From NCBI GenBank assembly GCA_028283605.1, contig JAPWKH010000030.1:1-64000 (forward strand): a stretch of DNA of 64,000 nt, read 5' to 3'. A model generated the notes under the pieces. It did not search any database. It was not told the origin of the DNA and was given only the letters and a program-made list of their open reading frames with translations. The DNA is from Arachidicoccus sp. (GTDB lineage Bacteria; Bacteroidota; Bacteroidia; Chitinophagales; Chitinophagaceae). Positions 33,329-42,348 of this stretch are shown in pieces. How positions within the stretch are numbered: the first letter of the stretch is position 1; each line of letters begins with the position of its first letter. A program made the position numbers and the translations under genes.

Positions 33329-36300
33329 ATGAAACAAAAACTGCTATTTCTATGTGGTATTAGCTTTTTTATTTTATTAAGCATAACAGCTTTATCACAA
33401 TCTAAAACAATAACCGGTACAGTTGCTGATTCTTTGGGAAATGGAATATCTGGAGTTTCAGTTAAAGTTAGGGGGCGCGCTCGCGGTACAATGACAAATA
33501 TAAAAGGGTTTTTTTCTCTTCAAGCAAATACGGGAGATATTCTGACTTTTGCAGCAATAAATTATGAACCACAAGAAATTAATATTGGGGAGCAAAATGT
33601 AATTAACATAAGCCTTAAAATAAAAAGCTCTGAATTAAGTGATGTGGTTGTCGTTGCATACGGAACTCAAAGAAAAGTAAATGTAACGGGTTCAATGGTA
33701 ACTATTGACTCAAAACAAATTGAAGATAAGCCTTTTACATCTGTCGATAAAGCTCTTCAAGGTGCTGTTGCGGGTGTACAAGTTTCATCTGCTAATGGTA
33801 TACCCGGCTCATCTACTGATGTGATAATGCGGGGTATTGGTTCAATTACGGCTGGCACATCTCCATTATGGGTAATAGATGGAGTAGCTGCAACGACCGG
33901 GGATTTAACGTCTAATACAACAACGTCAAATGCTCTTAGTGGGTTAAATCCAGATGATATTGAGAGTATAACGCCTTTAAAAGATGCTGCAGCAACCGCT
34001 CTTTATGGCTCAAGAGCTGCAAATGGAGTAATGATAGTAGTTACAAAAAAAGGCAAATCAGGAGGAATAAGATTAAATGCAACAGCAGAAATTGGTTATA
34101 ATAAGATTGCTCATACTAATAAGAACAACAGGCCGATGACTACTCTTGAAAATCAAACCGTTTTAAGGGAATCATTAATAAATGCCGGGTATGCTTCAAA
34201 TAATTCTGAAGCTGATGAGTTAATAATCGATCCTGAAAATGGATTAGGTTTTGACTCAAATTGGACTCAAACAAATACCAATTGGTTAGATGCAGTTACA
34301 AGAACAGGAAAACAACGTCAATATAATGCTAGCGTAAGTGGAGGAACCGAAAAAACGCAATATTATGCATCGGCAGGTTATTTTGATCAAGACGGCACAA
34401 CGATAGCAACAACTTTTAAAAGATATAATGGTAGTTTTTCTTTAAATTCAAAAGTGAATGATAAAATAACATTTAAATTAGGGGTAAATGGAAGCACAAG
34501 TACTCAATTATCTCCATTGGGTTCGGCAGCTTATGGTAGCCCTGTTTCAGGCTCATTTTTCTTACAACCTTGGTTTTCCCCATATAATTCAGATGGTTCA
34601 TTAAGATATGGCGATGCTGAGTTTCCTAATGGTGCGCAGTTTAATCCGGTTGCTATTGCAAATTTTGAAAAACAGAATGCCATCCAAACAGAATTCCGGG
34701 GATACGTTTCGGGAGAATATCAAATATTGCCCGAATTAAAATTTACAAGTAAATATGGCGCGGAATATTTTGATATTAATGAATATCAATATTGGAGTCC
34801 ATTTTACGGTGATGGTTTTAACGATCAAGGAGATGGGTTTGCTGTCTATACAAGATTGTTTGATTGGACATGGACAAATCAACTCAATTATAGATTAAAT
34901 ATTACCCATGAAAAAGACATATATGTCGATTTGTTGGGGGGAACAGAAGCATATAGAATTACTAATAACATATTAGAAGCTGGTGCAAAAAATTTCCCTA
35001 TGACGAGTCAATTGTTCTATTTAGCTTCTGCATCTACGCCAACAACTGCATACAACCTTCCTTCTGCCCAGTCAATGAATTCATATTTTTCAAATGCTAT
35101 CTTTAATTTTAAAGATAGATATATTATTTCTGGAAGTTTCAGACGAGATGGATCTTCTGTATTTAGCCAAGGCCATAAGTGGGGAAATTTTTATTCAGCA
35201 GGGGCATCATGGAATATTAACGAAGAGTCATTCATGAAATATGTAAAATGGATAAATTTACTAAAACTCCGCGGTTCTTACGGAGAAACAGGAAATACCA
35301 ATGGTTTTGGATATTATTCAGCATTATCAACTTATAGTTATGGATATCCATACAATGGAAATCCGGGAAGCGCTCCGAATAATGTAGGAAATTCAAATCT
35401 CACTTGGGAGAAAAACAAACAATTTAATGTTGGGGTAGATTTTAGTTTTGTAAATGACAGGCTCGGAGGTACGATTGAATATTATAAAAGAGTTTCCTCA
35501 GATTTAATTGTTGCAGTCCCGTTGTCTCCAACATCTGGATTTTCTGGTGGACAGAATGAAAATGTAGGAAGTATGTACAACCGAGGATTAGAATTTACAT
35601 TAAATGGTAAGCCTGTTGTTAGTAAAGATTTTTCATGGACAATTAATTTTAATATTTCACATAATACGAATAGAGTTACCAAACTGTATAATCATAGCCC
35701 TATCTCCCAACAAACAAGATTTGAGATTACTGAAGGACATGATATACACGAATTTTATACAAGACTTTGGGCTGGAGTTAATCCTGATAATGGAAGTCCA
35801 TTATGGTATACAGATGCAACAAGAGCAGATACAACCAGTAATTCAAGTTTAGCGCAATTATCTCTTACTGGCAAATCAGCTTCTCCAAAATATTTTGGCG
35901 GATTTAGTAATATTTTTCAATACAAATCTATTTCATTAGATATTGATTTTTATTACAATTTTGGAAATTACATTTATAATACGTGGGAAAATTATTTATC
36001 AAGTGATGGTCTGTATTTGGGCAGCATGAATCAAATGTCAACTGAATTAAATGCTTGGCAAAAACCAGGAGATAGAACTAACACGCCGCAAATAATTTAT
36101 GGTGGTAATAAAAATTCCAATAGACCATCAACAAGATATTTGTATAGTGGTAATTATATCAGACTACGAAATATACAGCTTAGCTATGCCTTACCTAAAA
36201 TTGTATTAAATAAAATAAAATTATCAAACCTTTCTGTTTATGTTAGAGGAACAAATTTATTTACGTTTGATACTGATAAATATCTTCCAAATGATCCTGA

Positions 36301-36379
36301 ATTAGGGGCAAGTAGTATTCAAGATTTTCAGGTTTTCATTCCAAAAAGTATAACATTTGGATTAAAGGTTGGTTTATAA
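33329..36379 (+). CDS. SusC/RagA-type TonB-dependent transporter (locus 3)
   Basis: 1016 residues, complete. Signal peptide (KQKLLFLCGISFFILLSITA), carboxypeptidase-like extension (TITGTVADSLGNGISGVSVK), TonB-box region (SDVVVVAYGTQRKVNVTGSM), plug (LQGAVAGVQVSSANG, VIMRGIGSI, PLKDAAATALYGSRAANGVM) and barrel ending FGLKVGL. There is no STN domain, so no sigma/FecR control is expected. It pairs with the SusD gene 23 bp downstream. The gene is markedly AT-rich compared with the neighbouring ribosomal genes, consistent with transfer. No glycosidase or peptidase is attached to show the substrate. Confidence 0.95.
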   Translation: MKQKLLFLCGISFFILLSITALSQSKTITGTVADSLGNGISGVSVKVRGRARGTMTNIKGFFSLQANTGDILTFAAINYEPQEINIGEQNVINISLKIKSSELSDVVVVAYGTQRKVNVTGSMVTIDSKQIEDKPFTSVDKALQGAVAGVQVSSANGIPGSSTDVIMRGIGSITAGTSPLWVIDGVAATTGDLTSNTTTSNALSGLNPDDIESITPLKDAAATALYGSRAANGVMIVVTKKGKSGGIRLNATAEIGYNKIAHTNKNNRPMTTLENQTVLRESLINAGYASNNSEADELIIDPENGLGFDSNWTQTNTNWLDAVTRTGKQRQYNASVSGGTEKTQYYASAGYFDQDGTTIATTFKRYNGSFSLNSKVNDKITFKLGVNGSTSTQLSPLGSAAYGSPVSGSFFLQPWFSPYNSDGSLRYGDAEFPNGAQFNPVAIANFEKQNAIQTEFRGYVSGEYQILPELKFTSKYGAEYFDINEYQYWSPFYGDGFNDQGDGFAVYTRLFDWTWTNQLNYRLNITHEKDIYVDLLGGTEAYRITNNILEAGAKNFPMTSQLFYLASASTPTTAYNLPSAQSMNSYFSNAIFNFKDRYIISGSFRRDGSSVFSQGHKWGNFYSAGASWNINEESFMKYVKWINLLKLRGSYGETGNTNGFGYYSALSTYSYGYPYNGNPGSAPNNVGNSNLTWEKNKQFNVGVDFSFVNDRLGGTIEYYKRVSSDLIVAVPLSPTSGFSGGQNENVGSMYNRGLEFTLNGKPVVSKDFSWTINFNISHNTNRVTKLYNHSPISQQTRFEITEGHDIHEFYTRLWAGVNPDNGSPLWYTDATRADTTSNSSLAQLSLTGKSASPKYFGGFSNIFQYKSISLDIDFYYNFGNYIYNTWENYLSSDGLYLGSMNQMSTELNAWQKPGDRTNTPQIIYGGNKNSNRPSTRYLYSGNYIRLRNIQLSYALPKIVLNKIKLSNLSVYVRGTNLFTFDTDKYLPNDPELGASSIQDFQVFIPKSITFGLKVGL

Positions 36380-36402
36380 ATTATTGTAATAAAAATATAG
36401 AT

Positions 36403-37815
36403 ATGAATATAAATAATAAAAATTCGATATTTTTTTTAGTGTTGGTAATTCTTAGTACAACATCTTGTTCTAAAAGTTTTATTACACAAAATCCTAATGG
36501 ATCTATTTCAGCTAATTTAGCGATTACAGATGAGGCTTCAGCTCAAGCTGCTTTAAATGGAGTATATCAAGAATTAACAGTACCATCTTTGTATGGAAGA
36601 GATTTAATCGTAATTGGAGACCTCTTGGCAGATAATACTTTTGTAGAGACAAGAAATTCGGGTAGATATTTGCCAGAATTTAATTATACAATTACAAATT
36701 CTGATGGTGTTTTTGGAGAAATATGGAATGCAGCATATACAGCAATAATGCGTGCGAATCGATTAATCGATGCGGATGTTACGGGGATTGATCAAATCAA
36801 ATCCCAAGCTTATGCGCTTAGAGCATTATTATATTTAAAATTATTGAATATTTATTCACGACCATATACTGATGCTCCATCGGGTTACGGTGTGCCGTTA
36901 ATTTTACATTATGACCCATCTCTTTTGCCTACAAGAGATTCAATAAGTAAAGTTTATAATCAAATAATTTCTGATTTAACCACGGCTTTTAATACAGCAC
37001 CTGATTATACGAATTCGGTTACTTTAAGTAAATATTCAATAGAAGGGTTATTGGCAAAGACGTATTTATATATGGGAGATTATGCAAATGCTAAAACACA
37101 TGCCGAAGATGTAATAAAAAACAGCGGGTTCAAATTGACAAATGGAAATACGTATTTGGATTTTTGGCATAATCCGGCTGTCCAGACAGACAAAGTTGAG
37201 GTGATGTTTGAAGTTGATGAAAATTCTGTAAATAATAATAGTTCTGATGATTTGGGAGCCATGTTTTACAACGGGTATTCCGATATTTATGCAACAAAAG
37301 AAATAGATTCTCTATACAGTGAGACCGATATCAGGAAAAAATTATTAATAGATAGCAGCACAAAATCTGGTGCTTCGGCTTATATTGTTGACAAATATAT
37401 AAATGCCGGTAGTTCTGATAAGGATAATCCAAAGGTAATCAGGCTCTCAGAAGTTTATTTGATTGCAGCAGAAGCCTCATTCGGAGAAAATAGTGTTAGT
37501 GATGCGCAAACTTATTTAAATGACTTAGCTACTGTTCGTGACCCATCTATTACGCGATATACTTCTACGGGGAGCCAACTGCTAATAGATATTGTAAATG
37601 AGAGGAGAAAAGAATTAGCTTTTGAAGGAGATCGTATTTATGATTTAAACAGGCTTAAATTAGAAATGAACAGAGGAAGTCTTTCAAGTGGTTCAATTCC
37701 GGGTCCGTTATCTGTTCCTTATTCTGATTATAGACGGATAGCGCCCATACCTTTAGCAGAAATACAAGCGAATCAAAATATAGCTGATCAACAAAATCCA
37801 GAATACGATAAATAA
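36403..37815 (+). CDS. SusD/RagB-type outer-membrane lipoprotein (locus 3)
   Basis: 470 residues with a lipoprotein signal (SIFFLVLVILSTTSCSKSF, lipobox STTSC). SusD fold motifs: IWNAAYTAIMRANRLIDAD, SQAYALRALLYLKLLNIYSR and the C-terminal VNERRKELAFEGDRIYDLNR, PIPLAEIQANQNIADQQNPE. Works with the SusC gene upstream as the substrate-binding lid. Same AT-rich composition. Followed by a strong terminator at 37891. Confidence 0.95.
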   Translation: MNINNKNSIFFLVLVILSTTSCSKSFITQNPNGSISANLAITDEASAQAALNGVYQELTVPSLYGRDLIVIGDLLADNTFVETRNSGRYLPEFNYTITNSDGVFGEIWNAAYTAIMRANRLIDADVTGIDQIKSQAYALRALLYLKLLNIYSRPYTDAPSGYGVPLILHYDPSLLPTRDSISKVYNQIISDLTTAFNTAPDYTNSVTLSKYSIEGLLAKTYLYMGDYANAKTHAEDVIKNSGFKLTNGNTYLDFWHNPAVQTDKVEVMFEVDENSVNNNSSDDLGAMFYNGYSDIYATKEIDSLYSETDIRKKLLIDSSTKSGASAYIVDKYINAGSSDKDNPKVIRLSEVYLIAAEASFGENSVSDAQTYLNDLATVRDPSITRYTSTGSQLLIDIVNERRKELAFEGDRIYDLNRLKLEMNRGSLSSGSIPGPLSVPYSDYRRIAPIPLAEIQANQNIADQQNPEYDK

Positions 37816-37890
37816 AATAATGTAATTTCGACAAAATCCTTTTGAATTCTGTACAAAATAGAAATACTAAATTTCTTTATATTTTTCTTT

Positions 37891-37921
37891 GCGATCGGAT
37901 TACATGACCGATCGCTTTTTT
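37891..37921 (+). terminator. Rho-independent terminator after susCD (locus 3)
   Basis: Perfect 8-bp stem GCGATCGG / CCGATCGC with a 9-base loop, followed by six T (37916-37921). Confidence 0.85.
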
Positions 37922-38088
37922 ATTAAAGGGTTAGCTATTACAACTATTGAATCAGTAAATTGTTGGAGGTAATTTTATTTCGAATATAGTAGCAGCTCTA
38001 ATAGCTTATTGTTTCTTCCAAAAAAGACTCTCTATTGCTTATCAAGCAATCTAGTCCAATCAAATTTGGGCTTCTGATTAATCGAACT

Positions 38089-38120
38089 AAAGCTGCCAAG
38101 AAAATTTTCTTGGCAGCTTT
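38089..38120. repeat. Perfect 32-bp palindrome at the rplK promoter
   Basis: AAAGCTGCCAAGAAAA (38089-38104) and TTTTCTTGGCAGCTTT (38105-38120) are exact reverse complements with no spacer. As RNA it would be a bidirectional terminator-like hairpin. Its right arm supplies the -33 TTG of the rplK promoter. It may be left from a gene that formerly preceded rplK. Nothing else is seen in the 37816-38224 gap besides the terminator and promoter. Confidence 0.8.
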
Positions 38121-38140
38121 ATTTATATCCCTTACCTTTG
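38110..38140 (+). promoter_or_regulatory. Promoter of the rplK operon
   Basis: TTG (38110-38112), 20 bases, TACCTTTG (38133-38140), then CAACCCC: a textbook Bacteroidota housekeeping promoter. The leader to the rplK ATG is about 78 bases. Confidence 0.75.
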
Positions 38141-38224
38141 CAACCCCAAATAGTTATTTTATAGAAATATTGTATTGGGAGTCTGAGCATATTGCGAGGA
38201 CGTTATCACCAAAAATTTTTTACA

Positions 38225-38668
38225 ATGGCAAAAGAAATCTCAGGTTTCGTAAAGTTGCAGGTAAAAGGCGGCCAAGCCAATCCTGCACCGCCGGTAGGCC
38301 CTGCACTGGGTTCCAAAGGCGTAAATATTATGGAGTTCTGCAAGCAATTCAACGCACGTACGCAGGACAAAATGGGCAAGGTTGTTCCCGTAGTTATTAC
38401 CGTTTACTCCGACAAGTCTTTCGACTTCGTTATCAAAACAGCTCCCGCAGCAGTTCAGTTGATGGAAGCCGCAAAAATCCAAAAAGGTTCTAAGGAAAGC
38501 AATCGTGTGAAAACAGGAAAAGTTTCCTGGTCGCAGATTGAAGAAATTGCTAAAGACAAGTTACCCGATTTAAACTGCTTTACAATTGAAAGCGCCATGA
38601 AAATGGTAGCCGGTACAGCACGTAGCTTGGGCTTAACAGTTGATGGCTCAGCACCTTGGGAAAATTAA
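38225..38668 (+). CDS. rplK: Ribosomal protein L11
   Basis: 147 residues from ATG 38225 ([20 protein letters not shown]), preferred over an upstream start at 38192 since L11 begins here. [20 protein letters not shown] is the conserved N-terminal rRNA/GTPase-centre motif; the C-terminal [13 protein letters not shown] fits. L11 binds 23S rRNA at the GTPase-associated centre. First gene of the L11-L1-L10-L12 operon. secE and nusG, normally just upstream, are absent. Confidence 0.97.
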   Translation: MAKEISGFVKLQVKGGQANPAPPVGPALGSKGVNIMEFCKQFNARTQDKMGKVVPVVITVYSDKSFDFVIKTAPAAVQLMEAAKIQKGSKESNRVKTGKVSWSQIEEIAKDKLPDLNCFTIESAMKMVAGTARSLGLTVDGSAPWEN

Positions 38669-38693
38669 TTCTTATCCTTAAACTTATTGGAAA

Positions 38694-39389
38694 ATGGCAC
38701 AAATCACTAAAAAAAGAAAAGCAGCTAATGCAAAAGTTGATGCTAACAAAGCATATACGCTTACAGAAGCATCTGCATTGGTTAAAGAAATAAACACAAC
38801 AAAATTCGACAGTTCTGTCGATTTGCATATACGTTTAGGCGTTGATCCCAAAAAAGCAGATCAGCAAGTTCGCGGTACAGTAACGCTTCCTCACGGAACC
38901 GGTAAAACAAAACGAGTTTTGGTATTATGTACGCCCGACAAAGAAGCCGCTGCTAAAGAAGCGGGTGCAGATTTTGTAGGTCTGGACGAATTCATTACAA
39001 AAATTGACGGTGGCTGGACAGATGTTGATGTAATCATAGCAACGCCATCCGTAATGCCTAAAATAGGACGCTTAGGTAAAGTATTAGGCCCTCGTAACTT
39101 AATGCCTAATCCTAAAACAGGAACAGTTACCAACGATGTTGCTGCCGCAGTTACAGAAGTAAAAGGTGGTAAAATAGCGTTTAAAGTAGATAAAGCCGGC
39201 ATCGTACACGCATCTATCGGTCGTGTATCATTCACGCCGGAAAAAATTGCAGAAAATGGTCAGGAATTGATTAATGCGTTAATCAAACTAAAACCGACTG
39301 CAGCGAAAGGCGTATATGTAAAAGGTGTAAGCCTTGCAGCAACTATGAGTCCTGGCATTGCAATAGATACTAAATCTGTTCAGAACTAA
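38694..39389 (+). CDS. rplA: Ribosomal protein L1
   Basis: 231 residues, full length. [40 protein letters not shown] and [19 protein letters not shown] are diagnostic. L1 forms the ribosomal stalk at the E site and in many bacteria represses its own operon. It lies 25 bp after rplK. Confidence 0.97.
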   Translation: MAQITKKRKAANAKVDANKAYTLTEASALVKEINTTKFDSSVDLHIRLGVDPKKADQQVRGTVTLPHGTGKTKRVLVLCTPDKEAAAKEAGADFVGLDEFITKIDGGWTDVDVIIATPSVMPKIGRLGKVLGPRNLMPNPKTGTVTNDVAAAVTEVKGGKIAFKVDKAGIVHASIGRVSFTPEKIAENGQELINALIKLKPTAAKGVYVKGVSLAATMSPGIAIDTKSVQN

Positions 39390-39441
39390 ATCATCTTATC
39401 TCTGTCTTAATAGATTGGTGATAAGGCTAAAAATTTTTGAA

Positions 39442-39954
39442 ATGACAAAAGAACAAAAAAACGAAGTAATAGAACTTTTAAAAGAAAAGTTTAATCAATA
39501 TAACAATTTCTACGTTACCAATACAGAATCACTGACTGTAGAACAAGTAGGTCAATTACGCCGCGCTTGTTTTGACAAAGAAGTAGAAATGAAGGTTGCT
39601 AAAAACACGCTAATAAAAAAAGCGCTTGAATCTATCGATGCCGAAAAATATTCAGGTGTTTATGATTCTTTGAATAATGTAACTGCTTTATTGTTTTCGG
39701 AAAATCCGAAAAATCCTGCAGTGATTATTAGCACTTTTCGCAAAAGCGGCGATAAGCCTGAACTGAAAGCTGCGTTTATCAACGGAGATGTTTACAGCGG
39801 CGATAATCAATTGTCGGTATTGACCAACATTAAAACGAAAGATGAGCTTATCGGTGAAGTTATCGGATTATTGCAATCTCCTATCAGTCGCGTAGTTGCA
39901 GCGTTGCAAAATCGCGAAGCAAAAGCTGAAGAAGCGGTTGCGGTAGCAGAATAA
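39442..39954 (+). CDS. rplJ: Ribosomal protein L10
   Basis: 170 residues from ATG 39442 (MTKEQKNEVIELLKEKFNQY); an upstream in-frame start at 39415 would add nine odd residues. KNTLIKKAL and KAAFINGDVYSGD fit L10, the base of the L12 stalk. The C-terminal EAKAEEAVAVAE tail is usual in Bacteroidota. It is followed by a 175-base spacer with RNA hairpins before rplL. Confidence 0.95.
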   Translation: MTKEQKNEVIELLKEKFNQYNNFYVTNTESLTVEQVGQLRRACFDKEVEMKVAKNTLIKKALESIDAEKYSGVYDSLNNVTALLFSENPKNPAVIISTFRKSGDKPELKAAFINGDVYSGDNQLSVLTNIKTKDELIGEVIGLLQSPISRVVAALQNREAKAEEAVAVAE

Positions 39955-39998
39955 ATAGTAAGTTCAAATTATTTGAGACAAAGAACTTTTAAAATAAA

Positions 39999-40069
39999 AA
40001 AGGTCATTATACCCCGAATGACTTTTACAATGTTCCCTTTTGGGAATATAAGGGGTTAATAATTTTTTT
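39999..40069 (+). promoter_or_regulatory. Tandem and alternative hairpins in the rplJ-rplL spacer
   Basis: Stem 1 pairs 39999-40008 (AAAGGTCATT) with 40017-40026 (AATGACTTTT). Stem 2 is TTCCC-TTTT-GGGAA (40033-40046). The loop of stem 1 contains ACCCC (40011-40015), which could instead pair with GGGGT (40052-40056), followed by a seven-T run (40063-40069). Mutually exclusive folds near a T run are what an attenuator or partial terminator would show. Confidence 0.45.
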
Positions 40070-40129
40070 AAACCATCCGGCGGAGCGCTTTAAAACAGAG
40101 CAATGAAGTCGGAAAAAATTGAAAACAAA

Positions 40130-40504
40130 ATGGCAGAAGTAAAAGCATTGGCTGAACAATTAGTAGGCCTTACAGTAAAAGAAGTACAAGAATTAGCAGA
40201 CTTCTTAAAAAGCGAATACGGCATTGAACCGGCAGCAGCAGCAGTTGTTGTAAGTGGCGGCGCAGGCGGCGATGCTCCTGCAGCAGCAGAAAAAACAGCG
40301 TTTGATGTTATTCTCGTTAGCGGCGGCGCAAGCAAATTGGGTGTAGTTAAAATCGTAAAAGATTTAACCGGCTTAGGATTGAAAGAAGCTAAAGAAATCG
40401 TTGACGGCGCACCTAAAGCTGTTAAAGAAGGAATTTCAAAAGCAGAAGCTGATGAAGTTGCAGCTAAATTGAAAGAAGCAGGCGCTGAAGTTGAAGTAAA
40501 ATAA
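40130..40504 (+). CDS. rplL: Ribosomal protein L7/L12
   Basis: 124 residues from ATG 40130 ([20 protein letters not shown]), preferred over 40103 because L12 of this phylum starts so. The hinge [11 protein letters not shown] and C-terminal [20 protein letters not shown], then [20 protein letters not shown] are diagnostic. Multi-copy stalk protein recruiting translation GTPases. In most Bacteroidota rpoB follows; here a terminator and gcvT follow. Confidence 0.97.
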   Translation: MAEVKALAEQLVGLTVKEVQELADFLKSEYGIEPAAAAVVVSGGAGGDAPAAAEKTAFDVILVSGGASKLGVVKIVKDLTGLGLKEAKEIVDGAPKAVKEGISKAEADEVAAKLKEAGAEVEVK

Positions 40505-40539
40505 TTCATTTTCCGCTTTCCAAAAGCATATTCACTTAT

Positions 40540-40573
40540 AAAAGCAATTCCAGTCAAAAGGGATTGCTTTTTT
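40540..40573 (+). terminator. Terminator after rplL
   Basis: AAAAGCAATTCC (40540-40551) pairs with GGGATTGCTTTT (40560-40571), one G-T wobble, 8-base loop, T tail. It closes the ribosomal operon, so read-through into an rpoB gene is not part of the design here. Confidence 0.8.
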
Positions 40574-40766
40574 GTGGGGATAATGTTACAATGAAATAAG
40601 AAATAAGAATTTTGCATATCCAATGCAATTGCGATGCAATCATGAACATAGGAAATAGAATAAAAACGTGAGTAATATTTTAGCGAAACTTAGTTCAGCG
40701 AAGCCAATTTCATCCGAGAATTAAAAACAACAAACAAATAAACAAATGAAAATTATTATAATTATC

Positions 40767-40796
40767 TTGAGCTTTATCATACAATAATTACATTTG
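40767..40796 (+). promoter_or_regulatory. Promoter of gcvT
   Basis: TTG (40767-40769), 19 bases, TACATTTG (40789-40796). Leader of about 60 bases to the gcvT ATG. The remaining 40574-40766 holds nothing recognised. Confidence 0.6.
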
Positions 40797-40864
40797 TCGC
40801 CGTTAATGTATCTATTAATGTTTTGAAAATAACAAATAAAGAAAAACATATTATAATATAAAAA

Positions 40865-41956
40865 ATGAATAACACTCCTTTTATCGAAAAGCACCTGGCG
40901 CTTGGGGCAAAAATGGCTGAATTTGCAGGATACAATATGCCCATCAGCTATTCCGGAATTAATGATGAACACTTTGCCGTACGCAACAATGCCGGTGTAT
41001 TTGATGTAAGCCACATGGGTGAATTTATTTTGAAAGGTAATAAAGCGCTTGATCTTATTCAAAGAATTACAACCAATGATGCTTCAAAACTCAAAAATGG
41101 GCATGCACAATACAGCTGCTTTACAAATGACAATGGGGGAATTGTAGATGATTTATTGGTATATTGTTTGGAAGAAAATAATACATATATGTTGGTAGTA
41201 AATGCGGCCAATATAGAAAAAGACTGGAACTGGGTAGTTGACCATAATACCGAAAATGTAGAGTTAGAAAATATAAGCAACAAGACTTGTCTGCTAGCAA
41301 TTCAAGGACCAAATGCCTGCAAAATACTGGAACCACTTACATCTACCAACTTGCAAAATTTAAAATACTATACTTTTGAAAAAGGAAATTTTGCCGGTGT
41401 AGAAAATGTAATTATTAGCGCAACCGGCTATACAGGAGCCGGAGGAATAGAAATTTATTTTGAAGATAAAGACGAAAATGCTTCCAAAATTTGGGATGCG
41501 ATATTCGATGCAGGAAAAGTTGCAGGAATCAAGCCTTGTGGATTAGGCGCGCGTGATACGCTTCGGCTGGAAATGGGATATTGTTTATACGGCAATGATA
41601 TTGATGATACTACTTCTCCGTTAGAAGCAGGGCTTGGATGGATTACAAAGCTGAAAAAAACAATACCTTTTACAGCAATAGAAAAAATGATTCATTTAAA
41701 AGAATCCGGGATCACAAAAAAGCTGATTGGCTTTGAAATGAAAGAAAGAGGAATTCCTCGTCACGATTATGAAATTGTAGACGCGAATGGCAGCAATATT
41801 GGTAAAGTTACAAGCGGCACACAAGCGCCGTCATTAAACAAAGCCATTGGATTAGGATACGTATCTATCGAAAATGCAGCTACCGATTCAGAAATATTTA
41901 TCAAAATAAGAGATAAAAACGTCAAAGCGGTAGTTGTAAAAATTCCGTTTGAATAA
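40865..41956 (+). CDS. gcvT: Aminomethyltransferase, glycine cleavage T protein
   Basis: 363 residues, typical length. Motifs: [50 protein letters not shown] and [20 protein letters not shown]. It transfers the methylene group of the glycine-derived aminomethyl moiety to tetrahydrofolate. The other glycine cleavage genes are not in the window. Intact; next gene starts 10 bp after its stop. Confidence 0.95.
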   Translation: MNNTPFIEKHLALGAKMAEFAGYNMPISYSGINDEHFAVRNNAGVFDVSHMGEFILKGNKALDLIQRITTNDASKLKNGHAQYSCFTNDNGGIVDDLLVYCLEENNTYMLVVNAANIEKDWNWVVDHNTENVELENISNKTCLLAIQGPNACKILEPLTSTNLQNLKYYTFEKGNFAGVENVIISATGYTGAGGIEIYFEDKDENASKIWDAIFDAGKVAGIKPCGLGARDTLRLEMGYCLYGNDIDDTTSPLEAGLGWITKLKKTIPFTAIEKMIHLKESGITKKLIGFEMKERGIPRHDYEIVDANGSNIGKVTSGTQAPSLNKAIGLGYVSIENAATDSEIFIKIRDKNVKAVVVKIPFE

Positions 41957-41966
41957 AATAAGAAGC

Positions 41967-42320
41967 ATGGACAAGTCTTTCTTCTTTTTACTGTGTATTT
42001 TTTTATCCATAATAAGTTTTTCCTGCACGCATTATCTTACGGAAACCGGAAAAGCGTCTTATTATACGGAAGGAAAAAGGACGGCCAACGGAGATAAATT
42101 TAAAAAAAGAAGATTGACGGCTGCCAGCAAAACCTTGCCGTTTGGCACGCAGGTAAAAGTTATAAATCTTAAAAACGGAAAATCGGTAAAAGTAAAAATC
42201 AATGATCGCGGGCCTTTTGTAAAAGGTAGGATTATAGATCTGAGTTGGAGAGCGGCAAAAAAATTAGATATGCTTGATGACGGCGTAGTTCCGGTAAAAT
42301 TGAAATACAAAAAGCCTTAA
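41967..42320 (+). CDS. RlpA-like double-psi beta-barrel lipoprotein
   Basis: 117 residues from ATG 41967. Lipoprotein signal ([16 protein letters not shown]), then the RlpA DPBB domain: [60 protein letters not shown]. The NDRGP and IIDLS motifs are characteristic; the Asp in IIDLS is the putative lytic-transglycosylase residue. No SPOR domain, so it is a short version. Acts on peptidoglycan at the outer membrane. Confidence 0.9.
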   Translation: MDKSFFFLLCIFLSIISFSCTHYLTETGKASYYTEGKRTANGDKFKKRRLTAASKTLPFGTQVKVINLKNGKSVKVKINDRGPFVKGRIIDLSWRAAKKLDMLDDGVVPVKLKYKKP

Positions 42321-42348
42321 GCAAAAAATTCTGTTTATAATTACTCCA

